A stretch of 64,000 nucleotides of DNA, from assembly GCA_025024175.1 (NCBI GenBank), contig QCXZ01000137.1:77438680-77502679 (forward strand), given 5' to 3'. Source of the stretch: Rhyzopertha dominica (lineage: Eukaryota; Arthropoda; Insecta; Coleoptera; Bostrichidae). This document shows positions 36,131-45,628 of the stretch, one piece after another. Below the pieces are notes generated by a model that saw only the letters and a program-made list of their open reading frames with translations, did not search any database and was not told the DNA's origin. A program made the position numbers and the translations under genes. Numbering within the stretch: position 1 is the stretch's first letter; each line of letters starts with the position of its first letter.

Positions 36131-37701
36131 TTACGAATTATAAAAATAATGATGATGAAGGATGTGGATATGAGCGGGATTGGGTGCAGGAGGTGGGGGG
36201 TTTTCGTGCTGGTTAAAGTTGGCATTGTATGGCGGCTGAGGATGTTCGGGAGCGGGTACAGGTGTAGGGGGGTGATAATGAGTCGGCTGGGGCTGCTCCC
36301 TTGGAGGCTGCGGGGGCGGTGGGACCTGTGGTGACCTCGGTCTCATCACATGTCGTCCATAAGGATGATACCGGTGTCCCTGATGCATCGGAGGCACCGG
36401 TATCTCCGGAAATAGCGGATGAGCCGGCTGGGGTTGCTCCCTTGGAGGCTGCGGGGGCGGTGGGAACTCCGGTGACCTCGGTCTCATCACATGTCCATAA
36501 GGATGATACCGGTGTCCCTGATGCATCGGCGACATCGGAGGCGCCGGTATCTCCGGAAATACCGGTAGGAGTGGTGGTGGTGATGGTGATTGAAACCTCA
36601 GTTCCGGTTCATCTTCGAACAGCGGTTCCGGAACTCCTCCCGCTATTCTTAATTGCTGCGCTCCAATTTCTAATCCCAAGAAGGAAAAACATTTTGCTTT
36701 AGTAATAATTGGTAAATTTTAAGTTATTGTTTAATTTGTTACCTCCGTAATAGTTTTGACTACGCTCCTCCTCCAGAGCTGATGACGGCAGAGGTTGAAA
36801 ACCTGAACATGATGATAAAAAAGAAAAAAAAACATATTAGGAAATTAAATATAAGCTTAAGTTTAAGTAATCATTACCTGCCATCATCAACCTCTCTTCT
36901 ACTCCCATGAACGGTCCATGATCGATGAATGACTCATTTCCTCCTTTTTAAGAGAGAATTTGTAATTAGAATTAAATTCAACAGTATCTAAGAGTAACCG
37001 TATTTTACCTGCAAGAGTGTCCGACGTTACGCGTCTACACGGTTCAACGGCTGCAGCGTTCAACCTTTGCACAGACGGGCCCGCTGTTGCCAGGGAAGGC
37101 AATCCAGGTACATCTGCAGAAAATACAAAAAATAGATAACTTTTATATATGAGAGAACATGTACGCAAAATATGTCATTGTTAAATTCTTACCTGTGCTA
37201 GGTATCGCTGAGACATTCTGATCTGCATTAGGGCCAAGTTCTGCCAGATCATTATCATCTATGATGATTAATGATCTGGTAGAACTTGAAGCACCGCTTT
37301 GATCAGAGATTACATCGTTAACTCGATCATTTGAATGAACGAATTCCCTCAGTAGATCTCTGATGTTTTGCAGATCAGGCATTGGAATCCGTCTCACCCC
37401 TGCTATAGAAATTCTGCAAAATGGACACTCGTGCCTGGGTGATCTTTCTGCACATGATAGGCACATTATGTGCCCGTTCATGCATTGGACTATTCTCCCG
37501 TCCATATACTCCAAGCAAATAAAACATTGGAATAGCTCTAGCAACTGCATTAGCAGAATGCCGAAGTTAATAAGTCTGTAAGAAATAATAATATTGTTAA
37601 TTTAAAAAAAAGGGGCGGAGGTATTGGTATGAAGAAGAAGAGTGGTTATCAAAAAAGACAAAAGGAAATCAATATACTTACAATAATTGTTGGCGATCCA
37701 T
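36131..37701 (-). CDS. Spliced RING-finger / proline-rich protein
   Basis: Six minus-strand exons: 37682-37701, 37193-37575, 37009-37113, 36878-36943, 36743-36802, 36131-36669. All introns are GT-AG and 65-106 bp long; the first is phase 2 and the rest phase 1. They give one uninterrupted 390-codon frame from ATG at 37701. Residues 24-60 form a C3HC4 RING (C24, C27, C38, H42, C45, C48, C57, C60) with SIAH-like spacing and a QCMNGH core, suggesting ubiquitin-ligase activity (inference). An acidic middle follows (IIIDDNDLAELG), then a proline-rich tail from about residue 212 with two 47-residue repeats. It is the only gene on the left arm and not a Polinton core gene. Later exon borders are predicted from splice sites alone. 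Confidence 0.82.
36285..36572 (-). repeat. 141-bp tandem repeat in the proline-rich exon
   Basis: Two copies, 36285-36425 and ~36426-36572, encode two 47-49-residue units of the type FPEIP.PPM...HQGHRYHPYG..MRPRSP..PPPPQPPREQPQP. They differ by a few substitutions and small in-frame indels, so reading frame has been kept. Confidence 0.9.
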
Positions 37702-39507
37702 GTCTCTCTACACACACACACACTGAACACGAAAACTCTAGATTTATTTTCGAAGCACTGGTGTAAAAGCCTGTAACGCTTCAGATTTTATGCCTTTTTC
37801 CACCACTCCTCGAAAATACGGTTTTAGGGGGTTGTTTTCCACAAAAACGATGCTTAGCGGCGGTACCCTTTTAAAAATTTTTGTTCAAAATCAACTATTC
37901 CATTAAGTCACTGTCGGCTCGTGTACCGCTGACAAGGGTTAAGTGGTTAAGATTTACAACTTGTCCGTTCTTTGTGAAGTTGTTACTAGAACCGTACCCG
38001 TAAGCCAACAGGTTTAAACAAGTCTTTCGAAGTCCGACACCAAGGAGCCAAAGCGTCAGAATTTATTTAAAATAAAACAAATTATTTCTCCAAAAAAGAT
38101 AATACCGAACTAGGAATTTTTATAGTAGGTGTTCCAGCACAGTTTTTTTTTTTTAGTACATAGTTACAGACAAATTACTGTAAAGCAGTTATAAATTGGT
38201 TGTATAACAATTATTATATAAAAAAAAAACAGTGTTATAAAATATTGCGATATTACGTATTATGCAATGATACTGTTGCATTCAACAACTTCAAAGGGAC
38301 CTCCCAGTGTTGTAATAACTGATTTGGCGGAAATGTTTTATTTTCCTAATGACTCGTTAAAGTTACAACCCATTGCTTCTTCAACAAAATAAGAAAGCAT
38401 GCCCGCAGACCGAAAAACTAGATGTCATAAGATATGTGTAGTGTTGATTTCCTATTTTGTGTATCTTGTAGTTACAGAAAACTAAACTATTACCAATTAA
38501 AACTTTCTATAAAAAAAAACATATGTATATGTGTACAAAAACTTTTGAAGCGTCACCAACTTAATAAGTATTTCATCAATTAAGAGATAACTTAAAAAAT
38601 ACGACATAACCGTTTAATCATATGGCATTATAAACCTAACTGGACTGCTTACAAACCTCATTTTATAATCAAATTTCCTTATAAATTTGATTGTTACGTT
38701 TTGGTAATTTTTTGTTGGCTTGTTACAATGGCGGCCATACATGTGATTAAAATCTAAAAAAAAAACAATAATATGGCTTCCGTTTTTTTATAAAAACACA
38801 TATATCACAGAAAAATATCTGTAGAATAACACTGATTTTTACATGATAGAATCAAGGCTTAATAAAATAGTTTTATAAATATTCACCGGGTGAAAATTCA
38901 GTGTTAAGTAACACATTTAAAAAAAAACCCGTTATAAAATAGTTTGAACCATTCGANAAATAGTTGTATAAAGCGTTCTGTAATGTAGTCTTAATACTAT
39001 TTTTATATAATTTGCTGTGACAACGTTCTTAACACTAAACTATATAAGAATTTAATGTAATGAAGCTGAATACTCGTTAGGGAAAACCTTATAAAATAAA
39101 ATAGACATCGGGGAACGCTAATAAAATAAAAAAAATAGGTAAAGTTAATATGCTCTGTTATTTGGAAATTATAAAATTATATATTGCTTATTGGGAAAAA
39201 ATCCTTTGAGGTAAATTTTATCACCAGCAAGCAATTACTTCGGCTTTCAGCATACAATTGCAATTTCAATTACACATTGCAATCTTAAGCTCACAGCAAG
39301 AAGCTAATGCGCTGTAGCAATGCATCGCATCAGTTTTTTTCCAGAAATGAACCAAAACGGTAAAACAAGTCATTACTTCGGCTTTTAGCAAACAATAGCA
39401 TTTCCATTTGAGTTAAGTGGTAAAGTATTTTCTCAGAACTTAGTAGCCCGTTCTATAAAACCCTTATTATTCTAGTCGTAAATACCCTCAACTGAGCAGC
39501 AAACACA

Positions 39508-39561
39508 AAGTCAACAGGCTCAAACAAGTCTTTCAAAATCCGACATCACGGAGCCGAAGCG
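39508..39561 (+). repeat. Iterated ~55-bp unit, right copy
   Basis: Direct-repeat partner of 38002-38056, about 80% identical by eye. Confidence 0.7.
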
Positions 39562-39622
39562 TTGGTCCAATCCTTCGGCTTTTAGCAGACAATAGCAATT
39601 CCAGTTATGCATTACAGTCTGA

Positions 39623-39640
39623 GCGGTTTGAGTAAACCGC
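39623..39640. promoter_or_regulatory. Perfect 7-bp-arm hairpin
   Basis: GCGGTTT, loop GAGT, then AAACCGC. It lies directly after the third CTTCGGCTTTTAGC unit and ~250 bp before the TATA box of the next gene. Role unknown. Confidence 0.4.
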
Positions 39641-39874
39641 CATTGTGTAGGCTTTTAGCGAAACGAAAAAGTCGTTTCTACCTGTGGTTTCACTTAAGAT
39701 TTATTGGTCGCGTGTCTAAATAGCATTTTGACAGGTTCATGTCAACCTCTAATAAGCTGAAGCCTCTTTCTAATGCACTTTAGGGAAAAAAACAAAAAGG
39801 AAAAATGACAGGTGCAATTTAGAAGAATAGCTACAAGTTCAAACCTGCATTCTGCTTCCTTTGTTGTAAGGCTG

Positions 39875-39912
39875 TATAAAAAGGCGTTCGGTCCGTAGTT
39901 ACACACAGTTAA
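39875..39912 (+). promoter_or_regulatory. TATA-type promoter of the 112-aa gene
   Basis: TATAAAAAG at 39875-39883 is followed ~25-30 bp later by an initiator-like AGTTACACACAGTTA. The ATG is ~150 bp farther on, at 40057. Confidence 0.55.
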
Positions 39913-40056
39913 CAAGCAGTCAAGAGAAAGTGTGGTTTATCTGTTGTGCGCGTTTTTTTTTGTTTTCCTTTTTTCTACACATATTTGCCTTTACGGCACT
40001 ACTACTTTTTGCTGCTATATAAGGTATTGTAGTTTTTTTTGTCGTTTTACTTAAAT

Positions 40057-40395
40057 ATGGAATATTTAAATGAAATTTCAACCAGTGCACCAAAAAGCCA
40101 GTCTCAAATTAAGCCAGAAGAATTAGTGCCGCAACATTGTTATGCAATCTTAAGAGCTAAGCAAACTCAAACCAAATATGGTCTCTCTACGTACCTTATT
40201 ATCAAAGTAGAGGAAGAGGGCAAAACTACTGAGAGGCTTTTGTTTTTACCAAGACGGCTGAATAATGGCTTCAGTGAAGAGTGTATTAATCTAATTAACA
40301 AAGAACCTAGTAAAAAGTATGTTAAGTTTCTAGGCTCTGCCAAAAGCTATTCTGGTGCTAAAGCATCTTATTTGTATGAGTTTGGTGATCTGTAA
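40057..40395 (+). CDS. Small 112-aa protein, possible OB-fold-like
   Basis: ATG at 40057 is the first in frame (an upstream TTG is less likely). Residues 24-75 show an alternating beta-strand pattern with YAILRAKQTQTKYG and RLLFLPRRL. Small proteins with this TKYG...FLP[KR]R signature recur in insect Polintons to my recollection. The strand pattern suggests an OB-fold, perhaps single-stranded-DNA binding, which would suit a self-replicating element, but no catalytic or zinc motif supports it. It has its own TATA promoter, and an AATAAA lies ~100 bp downstream. The frame is intact. Confidence 0.75.
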   Translation: MEYLNEISTSAPKSQSQIKPEELVPQHCYAILRAKQTQTKYGLSTYLIIKVEEEGKTTERLLFLPRRLNNGFSEECINLINKEPSKKYVKFLGSAKSYSGAKASYLYEFGDL

Positions 40396-40850
40396 TTAAC
40401 GCTGTTTTTTTTGCAAGTGCGAAAATTATTAGTTTAGTGCCTAGGTTGTAAGTCAAAATTTTAGTTAGTCAAAAATTGTAGTCTTAGAGGAAAATAAAAA
40501 AAACATGCTCACCGCAGGTATGCAACGTAAATAGTGCTAGTTTTTTCCTAACAATAATATAGTAAATACTTAGTGATCTACACTGGTAAGTACTGCATGT
40601 CATTTATTATCTTAATGTCACGTACTATCCATGACGGAAGCAGACATTTGAACAGTCTGTTGTTGATGCTATTATTATTACTTTTATTACTATTATTAGA
40701 TCATAGTATATATCATTGGCTATCTTACGTTATCTCGCTTCTGTCATGTATAAAATAGGGTGATGAAAAGTTAAAATGTTTAGCTTTTTTATTTTTCTCT
40801 CATGCATAAATGCAATTACTTACAGTGCAGTACATTGACGGGAACACATC
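40396..40850. other. Spacer between the 112-aa gene and polymerase
   Basis: Holds the AATAAA of the upstream gene (~40493) and a short TTA-rich microsatellite (~40664-40698). A CTTACAG acceptor-like site just before the polymerase ATG could end a 5'UTR intron. Confidence 0.45.
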
Positions 40851-43768
40851 ATGAATGGAGATAATTCATCAAAAATTGATGACTACATTCTCTGTGAAGC
40901 TTGCAAAATCAACATACCTAAACGATTATTTCCGGCTCATACCAGAAGTAACTTACATAAAAATAATGTTGCTCAGGAAATACACGAGGGCGTCTATCTG
41001 ATAAGTAACGCATTCAATAATTCACTGAATATATATCGAATACAAAAAAACACCACGATATGACAACCAAAATTGCGTTGATTTTGATGCATTTTTTCTT
41101 GACGTAAAGAACAGAACATTATCCGTTACTGCAGACAGAATAAAGGAGCATCCACTGCTGAAGGTGAATTTTGAATTGTTTTGCTTATATGTGCTAAAAA
41201 AGAGTGCAGACCAACAAGTGGAAGACGAAGATGACAGTAGTCAAACGTTCGATATAAAGAGTTTTAAAAGTGGTTCATACAGGCTTATGTCGGCTTCAAC
41301 TGACCTGGAGAAACTTTATCGAGATTCTTGCGATCGAATGACTGCAAAGGCTATTGAATTTAATGTAAGTAACATTAAGTAAATAATAGAAGTTGTGTTT
41401 AATGCTATTCTCTTACATTTACAGCATAAAGAATCCGGTTGGGTTTTGTCGGATATCCTTTTTGTGGAAGTTTCGACAGCAGTTCACACACCCCTAGCTG
41501 GATGTTCCTTCATTGACCTCCCGCAGTGCGTAAGAAATATAAAAGCTATTATTAATGTTAAAAACTCCGACAACTATTGCTTTGCGTGGTCTATATTATC
41601 TGCCTTGTATCCCCAAGCAAACCGTTCAGGTGATGTAACTCGGTATTTTAAATATTTCAACACTTTGAATTTTGAGAATATTACATTTCCCGTACAAATC
41701 AAAGACATTCCAATATTTGAAAGAAGAAATAACATATCTATTAACGTGTTTGGCCTACATTGTGACGAAAAAAATAGTAAGCAGAATATGAGTGACAATC
41801 CTAAAAAAAAATGCAACAGACCTTTTAAATTAACAGGACCTCTGCATCATTGTATCGAACGAAAAGCAATTCATGTGAACTTGTTGTATATCGAAGATGA
41901 CACTAAAGGTCATTACTGCTACATAAAAGATTTGGCAAAACTGTTAGTTGGGCAAATGACTAAACATACTAGCAAAATCTATATATGCGACGGCTGTCTG
42001 TCTAGATTTCAGACATCGGAAAAGCTTAAGGCACATTTGAATTTACAGGAATGTTCTAAACAAGTAACAATTTTACCTGATCCAGGGAAAAACGTAATAC
42101 AATTTGTAAATAGTCATAAATCGGTCAAGTTAGAATTTGTCATTTACGCAGACTTTGAGACTTTTATGATGCCATTTGACACAGCAGTACCCAATGCTGA
42201 AAGCAAATATATAATGAATACAGATATTCACGTTCCATATAGTTTTTCCTATAAGATAAAATGCAGTTATGACGACTCTCTCAATACCCTTCGTATATAT
42301 CGAGGTAAAAACTGCAGTGAAACATTTGTCAAGATGCTTATTGATGATACAAAAGATATTTTTACCAATCATATTCTCCAGAATCGGCCAATGGCACCGC
42401 TTACCCCTGATCAAGTTTCTAAGGCTAAAAACGCCACTCATTGTTATATGTGTGGAGGAGAATTTTCATCAAATAATAATGATATATCACAAAGGCCCGT
42501 TTTAGATCACTCTCACAGTTCCTCCTTATTCCGAGGAAAAGTCCATTCAAAATGTAACCTGGCCAGTAGAACACCCTTACTCATTCCAGTGATTATGCAA
42601 CAATCTATCATCCTTCGATTGTCATCTGTTTGTTAAAAGAATTAGCTCAATCGCCGAAAGTGAAAGATATTAAGGTAATTGGTTTAACAAAAGAAAAATA
42701 TTTAGCCCTTGATGTAAAATTGCTTATATCCAGAAATGAAATTTCAGCTTCAAAGGACAGTAGTAAGAAGAAGAGCATTCATCGTGTATACTATGTAACA
42801 ATACGTTTTTTGGACAGCTTCCGTTTTATGTCCAGTAGTCTGACTTCTCTAGCGAGCTATTTAGATGACAATCAATTTATCGAGACGCGTCGATTCTTCA
42901 ATTCTGATAGCGAATTTAAATTAATGAAAAGAAAGGGGATTTTTGCTATGAATACGTTAATAGTTTGGAGATATTAGACAACACTAAAGAATTGCCATCA
43001 AGGGAGGAATTTATAGCAGTTTAACGCAAGACACTGTCTCAGAAGCCGACTACTTGCACGCTGAAAACGTTTGGCATACTTTTAATTGGTAAAAATTTGG
43101 GGGACTACTCCGACCTTTATTTAAAATCGGATGTGTTGTTGTTGACGGATGTTTTTGAGGCATTTAGAACAAAATGTCTAGATGAATATGGTCTCGACCC
43201 TGCATGGTATCTAACTGCCCCTGGCCTCAGCTGGGACGCCATGTTGAAACATACACAGATTAAGCTGGAACTTTTAACGGATATTGAGATGTTACAGTTT
43301 ATAAAAAAGTCAATTAGAGGAGGTGTAGCAATGGTGTCTCACAGACATGCAATCGCAAATAATAAGTACATAGCTGCAAAAACAGGCAATGATCCAACCA
43401 GCACGAAAAAAAATTCAGATGGGGCTATCGACAATTTCACATATGCATATGATCCAGATAAGGATACGAGCTTTCTATCCTATTTTGATTCGAATAATTT
43501 ATACGGTAAGTCTCTTAGTGAACACTTGCCATGCTCAAATTTTACTTGGCTAACAGATGCTCAAATTGAACAATTCGATGTGATGGACATTTGCTCTCAA
43601 GATGGAGAAATTGGTTACATTTTAGAGTGTGACATTCATTATCCCAACAGTTTACACGAATGGCACAATTGCTTTCCATTTCTAGTTGAAAATATTGTAT
43701 CTCCAGCTAGCAATGGAAAAGTAAAAAAATTAATTCCTAACTTCTTTGACAAAGAGAGGTATGTTGTT
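40851..43768 (+). pseudogene. Protein-primed DNA polymerase B, frameshifted, cut by gap
   Basis: Would copy the Polinton genome. ATG at 40851; a C2H2-like finger (C-x2-C-x11-H-x5-H) is near residues 20-43. A 60-bp intron (41365-41424) restores the conserved ...EFN/HKESGW join. Exonuclease motif I is in FVIYADFETF (~42139), motif III in YLKSDVLLLTDVF (~43120), and polymerase motif A in YFDSNNLYG (~43480). Six apparent one-base frameshifts: in the A7 tract at 41044-41050, near 42601, 42636, 42946, 43011 and 43090. Motifs B and C (the YxDTDS type) should lie in or beyond the N gap and are not present on the far side. The breaks could be decay or assembly error. Confidence 0.92.
41365..41424 (+). 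other. 60-bp intron in the polymerase gene
   Basis: GTAAGT donor and TTACATTTACAG acceptor, phase 0, with in-frame stops inside. Removing it joins two segments that are contiguous in related polymerases (ends in EF, followed by the SGW block). Confidence 0.8.
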
Positions 43769-43868
43769 NNNNNNNNNNNNNNNNNNNNNNNNNNNNNNNN
43801 NNNNNNNNNNNNNNNNNNNNNNNNNNNNNNNNNNNNNNNNNNNNNNNNNNNNNNNNNNNNNNNNNNNN
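43769..43868. other. Assembly gap of exactly 100 N
   Basis: Exactly 100 N is the usual placeholder for unknown length. The polymerase C-terminus (plus) and the integrase C-terminus (minus) both run into it, so real sequence is missing; a convergent junction is expected here. Confidence 0.95.
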
Positions 43869-44200
43869 CTGACATACGTCGATTATAGAACTCCCGCCCG
43901 TGATCTGTTTTGCAGAAAATTGGGTCTATATCCAGCTCGTCTGAGTATTTTCCGCAAAGCCTTGGTCACACATATAGCAGTCTTGTTTTTTATACCTTGC
44001 TCCAAACAAATTTCGTGTGGCAGCTCTATAAACACCAGTATATATCGATAGCCATTATTCTGTTTTGAATATGCTTGCATTTCAGCGATATCAGCTGAAA
44101 GAGGTCTCCCCATCCTTTAATTACTGTACGACGTCGAGGAAAAGTTCCTTCGAGCTGGCTTGTGCAGTTCATCAACTAGGTCTTGTTTTACTTCACTCAT
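43869..44200 (-). pseudogene. Retroviral-type integrase, N-terminal half, frameshifted
   Basis: Would insert the element DNA. ATG at 44200 (MSEVKQDLVDELHKPARRNF) begins the leader typical of Polinton integrases. DIAEMQAYSKQNNGYRYILV carries the first acidic residue of the D,D-35-E triad; IKNKTA follows. The second Asp is in a TDHGREFY-type motif near 43880-43910, readable only in another frame. The Glu lies in the gap. At least three one-base shifts occur: after RRNF, just before DIAEM, and before TDHG. It follows the 161-aa gene by 15 bp on the same strand. Confidence 0.88.
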
Positions 44201-44215
44201 ATTGGCAAGTCTATT

Positions 44216-44701
44216 TTATGGAGCAGGTTTGAATGTATACTCTTCCGAAACAAAGGGTGTATCTTCAGCCTTATCCAGCCATATACTGTAATCACCTATC
44301 AGCGTGCAGCTAATCTTATTGATTTGAGGATTCACTTTAAACTGCAACACGTCTCCCTTGCGTAATAATTGTAAAGATTTCTTTTCTACTTCTTGGGCGT
44401 TTAAAAATATCTTTATATTGGGTGGATTCATTAGAATAAACTTAACGCTTATATCTATTAAAATCGGCAAGTAGCTTAAGTTGCTACTTGTTTGGTACCA
44501 CTGACGTGGAGGTACTTTCACGCCATCAAAGTGTTCAATATAAGCAGCACGTAATCTCCTATTGGTAATTTCGCTTTCCAACAGCTGTTTCATTTCAGAT
44601 CTTCTTGAAAACATGCCATCTTCATTTGACGTGAAAGGCGATTGTGACGAGGCAAATTTCCTCTTACGCCCAAATTTATCTATTGTGTTAACTCCGCTCA
44701 T
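44216..44701 (-). CDS. Polinton protein of 161 aa, unrecognised
   Basis: Intact frame from ATG at 44701. A basic N-terminus (DKFGRKRKF), then a helix-prone RRSEMKQLLESEI stretch, then a beta-rich C-terminal half (SYLPILIDISVKFIL, KGDVLQFKV, CTLIGDYSIWL). No signal peptide, membrane span or known active site. It lies in the minus-strand block with the ATPase and integrase, so a structural or DNA-handling role is plausible but unproven. Confidence 0.7.
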   Translation of the reverse strand: MSGVNTIDKFGRKRKFASSQSPFTSNEDGMFSRRSEMKQLLESEITNRRLRAAYIEHFDGVKVPPRQWYQTSSNLSYLPILIDISVKFILMNPPNIKIFLNAQEVEKKSLQLLRKGDVLQFKVNPQINKISCTLIGDYSIWLDKAEDTPFVSEEYTFKPAP

Positions 44702-44739
44702 CTCTGAATGGAACTGTACGCCTTTTGAGAATGATGTGA

Positions 44740-45267
44740 CTAATATATTATTCCGCTTTCATACAACTCTTCGATTATGGATAGTATTTCGTTATCATGG
44801 CCCTTATGACCTGCACTTTTAGAGCTATACAACAAGCGAAGGCGATCAATTAATTCACTGGGATGATTCCAATAAATGTATTCCTTTTTATATCCAGAGC
44901 GATATAACTTTACGGCTGAAAAACGTTTCTTGCTATTAACCATATTACCACCACTTTTTTTCGTTCCTTTCTGTTCTCGTGATTTTCGATATCTTCCTTG
45001 ATTCGGTTTCAAGGTTGGTGTTGTATTCCTGCCCGGAAAAGTAGTGGTAGATCTAGTAGCATAACCTTTCTGTAACACCCCTGCACTTGCTTCTTCAACA
45101 CTATCTTTTCTTTTTTTGCTTATTGTTTTATCTTCAGCATCTCCACCAACTTCAGAGTTATCATCGTCGTCTTCACTGGTTGTTGTAGTATCAGCAGTTG
45201 AAAGTACTGATTTAGTAGGAAGGCTCGTTCGATGACTTGCAGCAGGTGACGCTTTTCTTTTTGGCAA
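44740..45267 (-). CDS. Polinton protein with YWNHPSELIDRLRLL C-terminal motif
   Basis: About 175 codons. A charged low-complexity N-terminal half (TTTTSEDDDDNSE, basic KKRK clusters) is followed by a C-terminal module, YIYWNHPSELIDRLRLLYSS and EILSIIEELYESGII. Its W-[DN]-[DH]-P-x-EL-x-DRLRLL pattern is one I associate with a recurrent Polinton protein of unknown function. No ATG starts the frame: it opens at a TTG at 45267 and stays open upstream into the 94-aa gene in another frame. The two may be halves of one ancestral gene split by a frameshift at ~45270-45330. Confidence 0.68.
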   Translation of the reverse strand: MPKRKASPAASHRTSLPTKSVLSTADTTTTSEDDDDNSEVGGDAEDKTISKKRKDSVEEASAGVLQKGYATRSTTTFPGRNTTPTLKPNQGRYRKSREQKGTKKSGGNMVNSKKRFSAVKLYRSGYKKEYIYWNHPSELIDRLRLLYSSKSAGHKGHDNEILSIIEELYESGIIY

Positions 45268-45275
45268 TTTGGATT

Positions 45276-45560
45276 TCAGGGTAGACGTTGAAGGGATTGC
45301 AAATATCGAGCGTGTTGGTGAACATTGACTTTTTTTATTATTGGTTCTTCCGGTTTAGTTTTCGACTGTTGTTGTTGAGGTAAACTATTCTTTGCTGTTA
45401 AATCTCTCAGTGGTTTTGTTATGGGTTCATATACCCTTTCTAACGCCAATTTACTTTCAATCTGTCTCTGTCTAAAGGCATTAAATTTATTACGTACAGC
45501 TTCACTTGCATCCAGCAAGTTCTGTTTTAATTTAAGCTCTGTGTCTGACATTATAACCAT
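45276..45560 (-). CDS. Polinton protein of 94 aa (PITKPLRDL motif)
   Basis: ATG at 45560, with a second Met three codons on. A helical N-terminus (LKLKQNLLDASEAVRNKF) is followed by YEPITKPLRDLT, a motif I associate with the N-terminus of a longer Polinton protein whose C-terminus carries the W-x2-P-x-EL-x-DRLRLL module. That module is encoded just downstream at 44740-45267. This frame stops 8 bp before it opens. So it is either a separate small gene or the front half of a split one. Confidence 0.7.
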   Translation of the reverse strand: MVIMSDTELKLKQNLLDASEAVRNKFNAFRQRQIESKLALERVYEPITKPLRDLTAKNSLPQQQQSKTKPEEPIIKKVNVHQHARYLQSLQRLP

Positions 45561-45628
45561 ATTTAGCTTGAATATAGGTGTGAACAGCTCGTTGTCTAAT
45601 ATGCAATTAACATATTTGATGCGATATT

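Larger units (their letters stand above)
37702..40056. other. Long repeat-bearing non-coding block in the Polinton
   Basis: 2.35 kb without a gene, between two divergent genes. A ~55-bp unit occurs at 38002-38056 and 39508-39561 (AACAAGTCTTTC, TCCGACA, GGAGCC.AAGCG). A ~50-bp unit with CTTCGGCTTTTAGCA and ACAAT.GCAATTTC occurs at about 39235-39294, 39370-39409 and 39571-39620. A GCGGTTT-GAGT-AAACCGC hairpin lies at 39623-39640, and TTATAAAA words are common. It could be regulatory, an origin region or remains of another element. Confidence 0.6.

Noticed and set aside
36301..36702. 133-codon open frame on the plus strand opposite the proline-rich exon
   Set aside because: It is antisense to the spliced RING gene; its Val/Pro/Ala repeats are the mirror of the 141-bp coding repeat. 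Codon structure favours the minus strand.
42130..42441. Minus-strand ORF inside the polymerase gene
   Set aside because: Shadow of the polymerase exonuclease-domain frame.
44562..44822. Plus-strand 86-codon ORF over the minus-strand Polinton genes
   Set aside because: Overlaps two minus-strand genes and resembles nothing.
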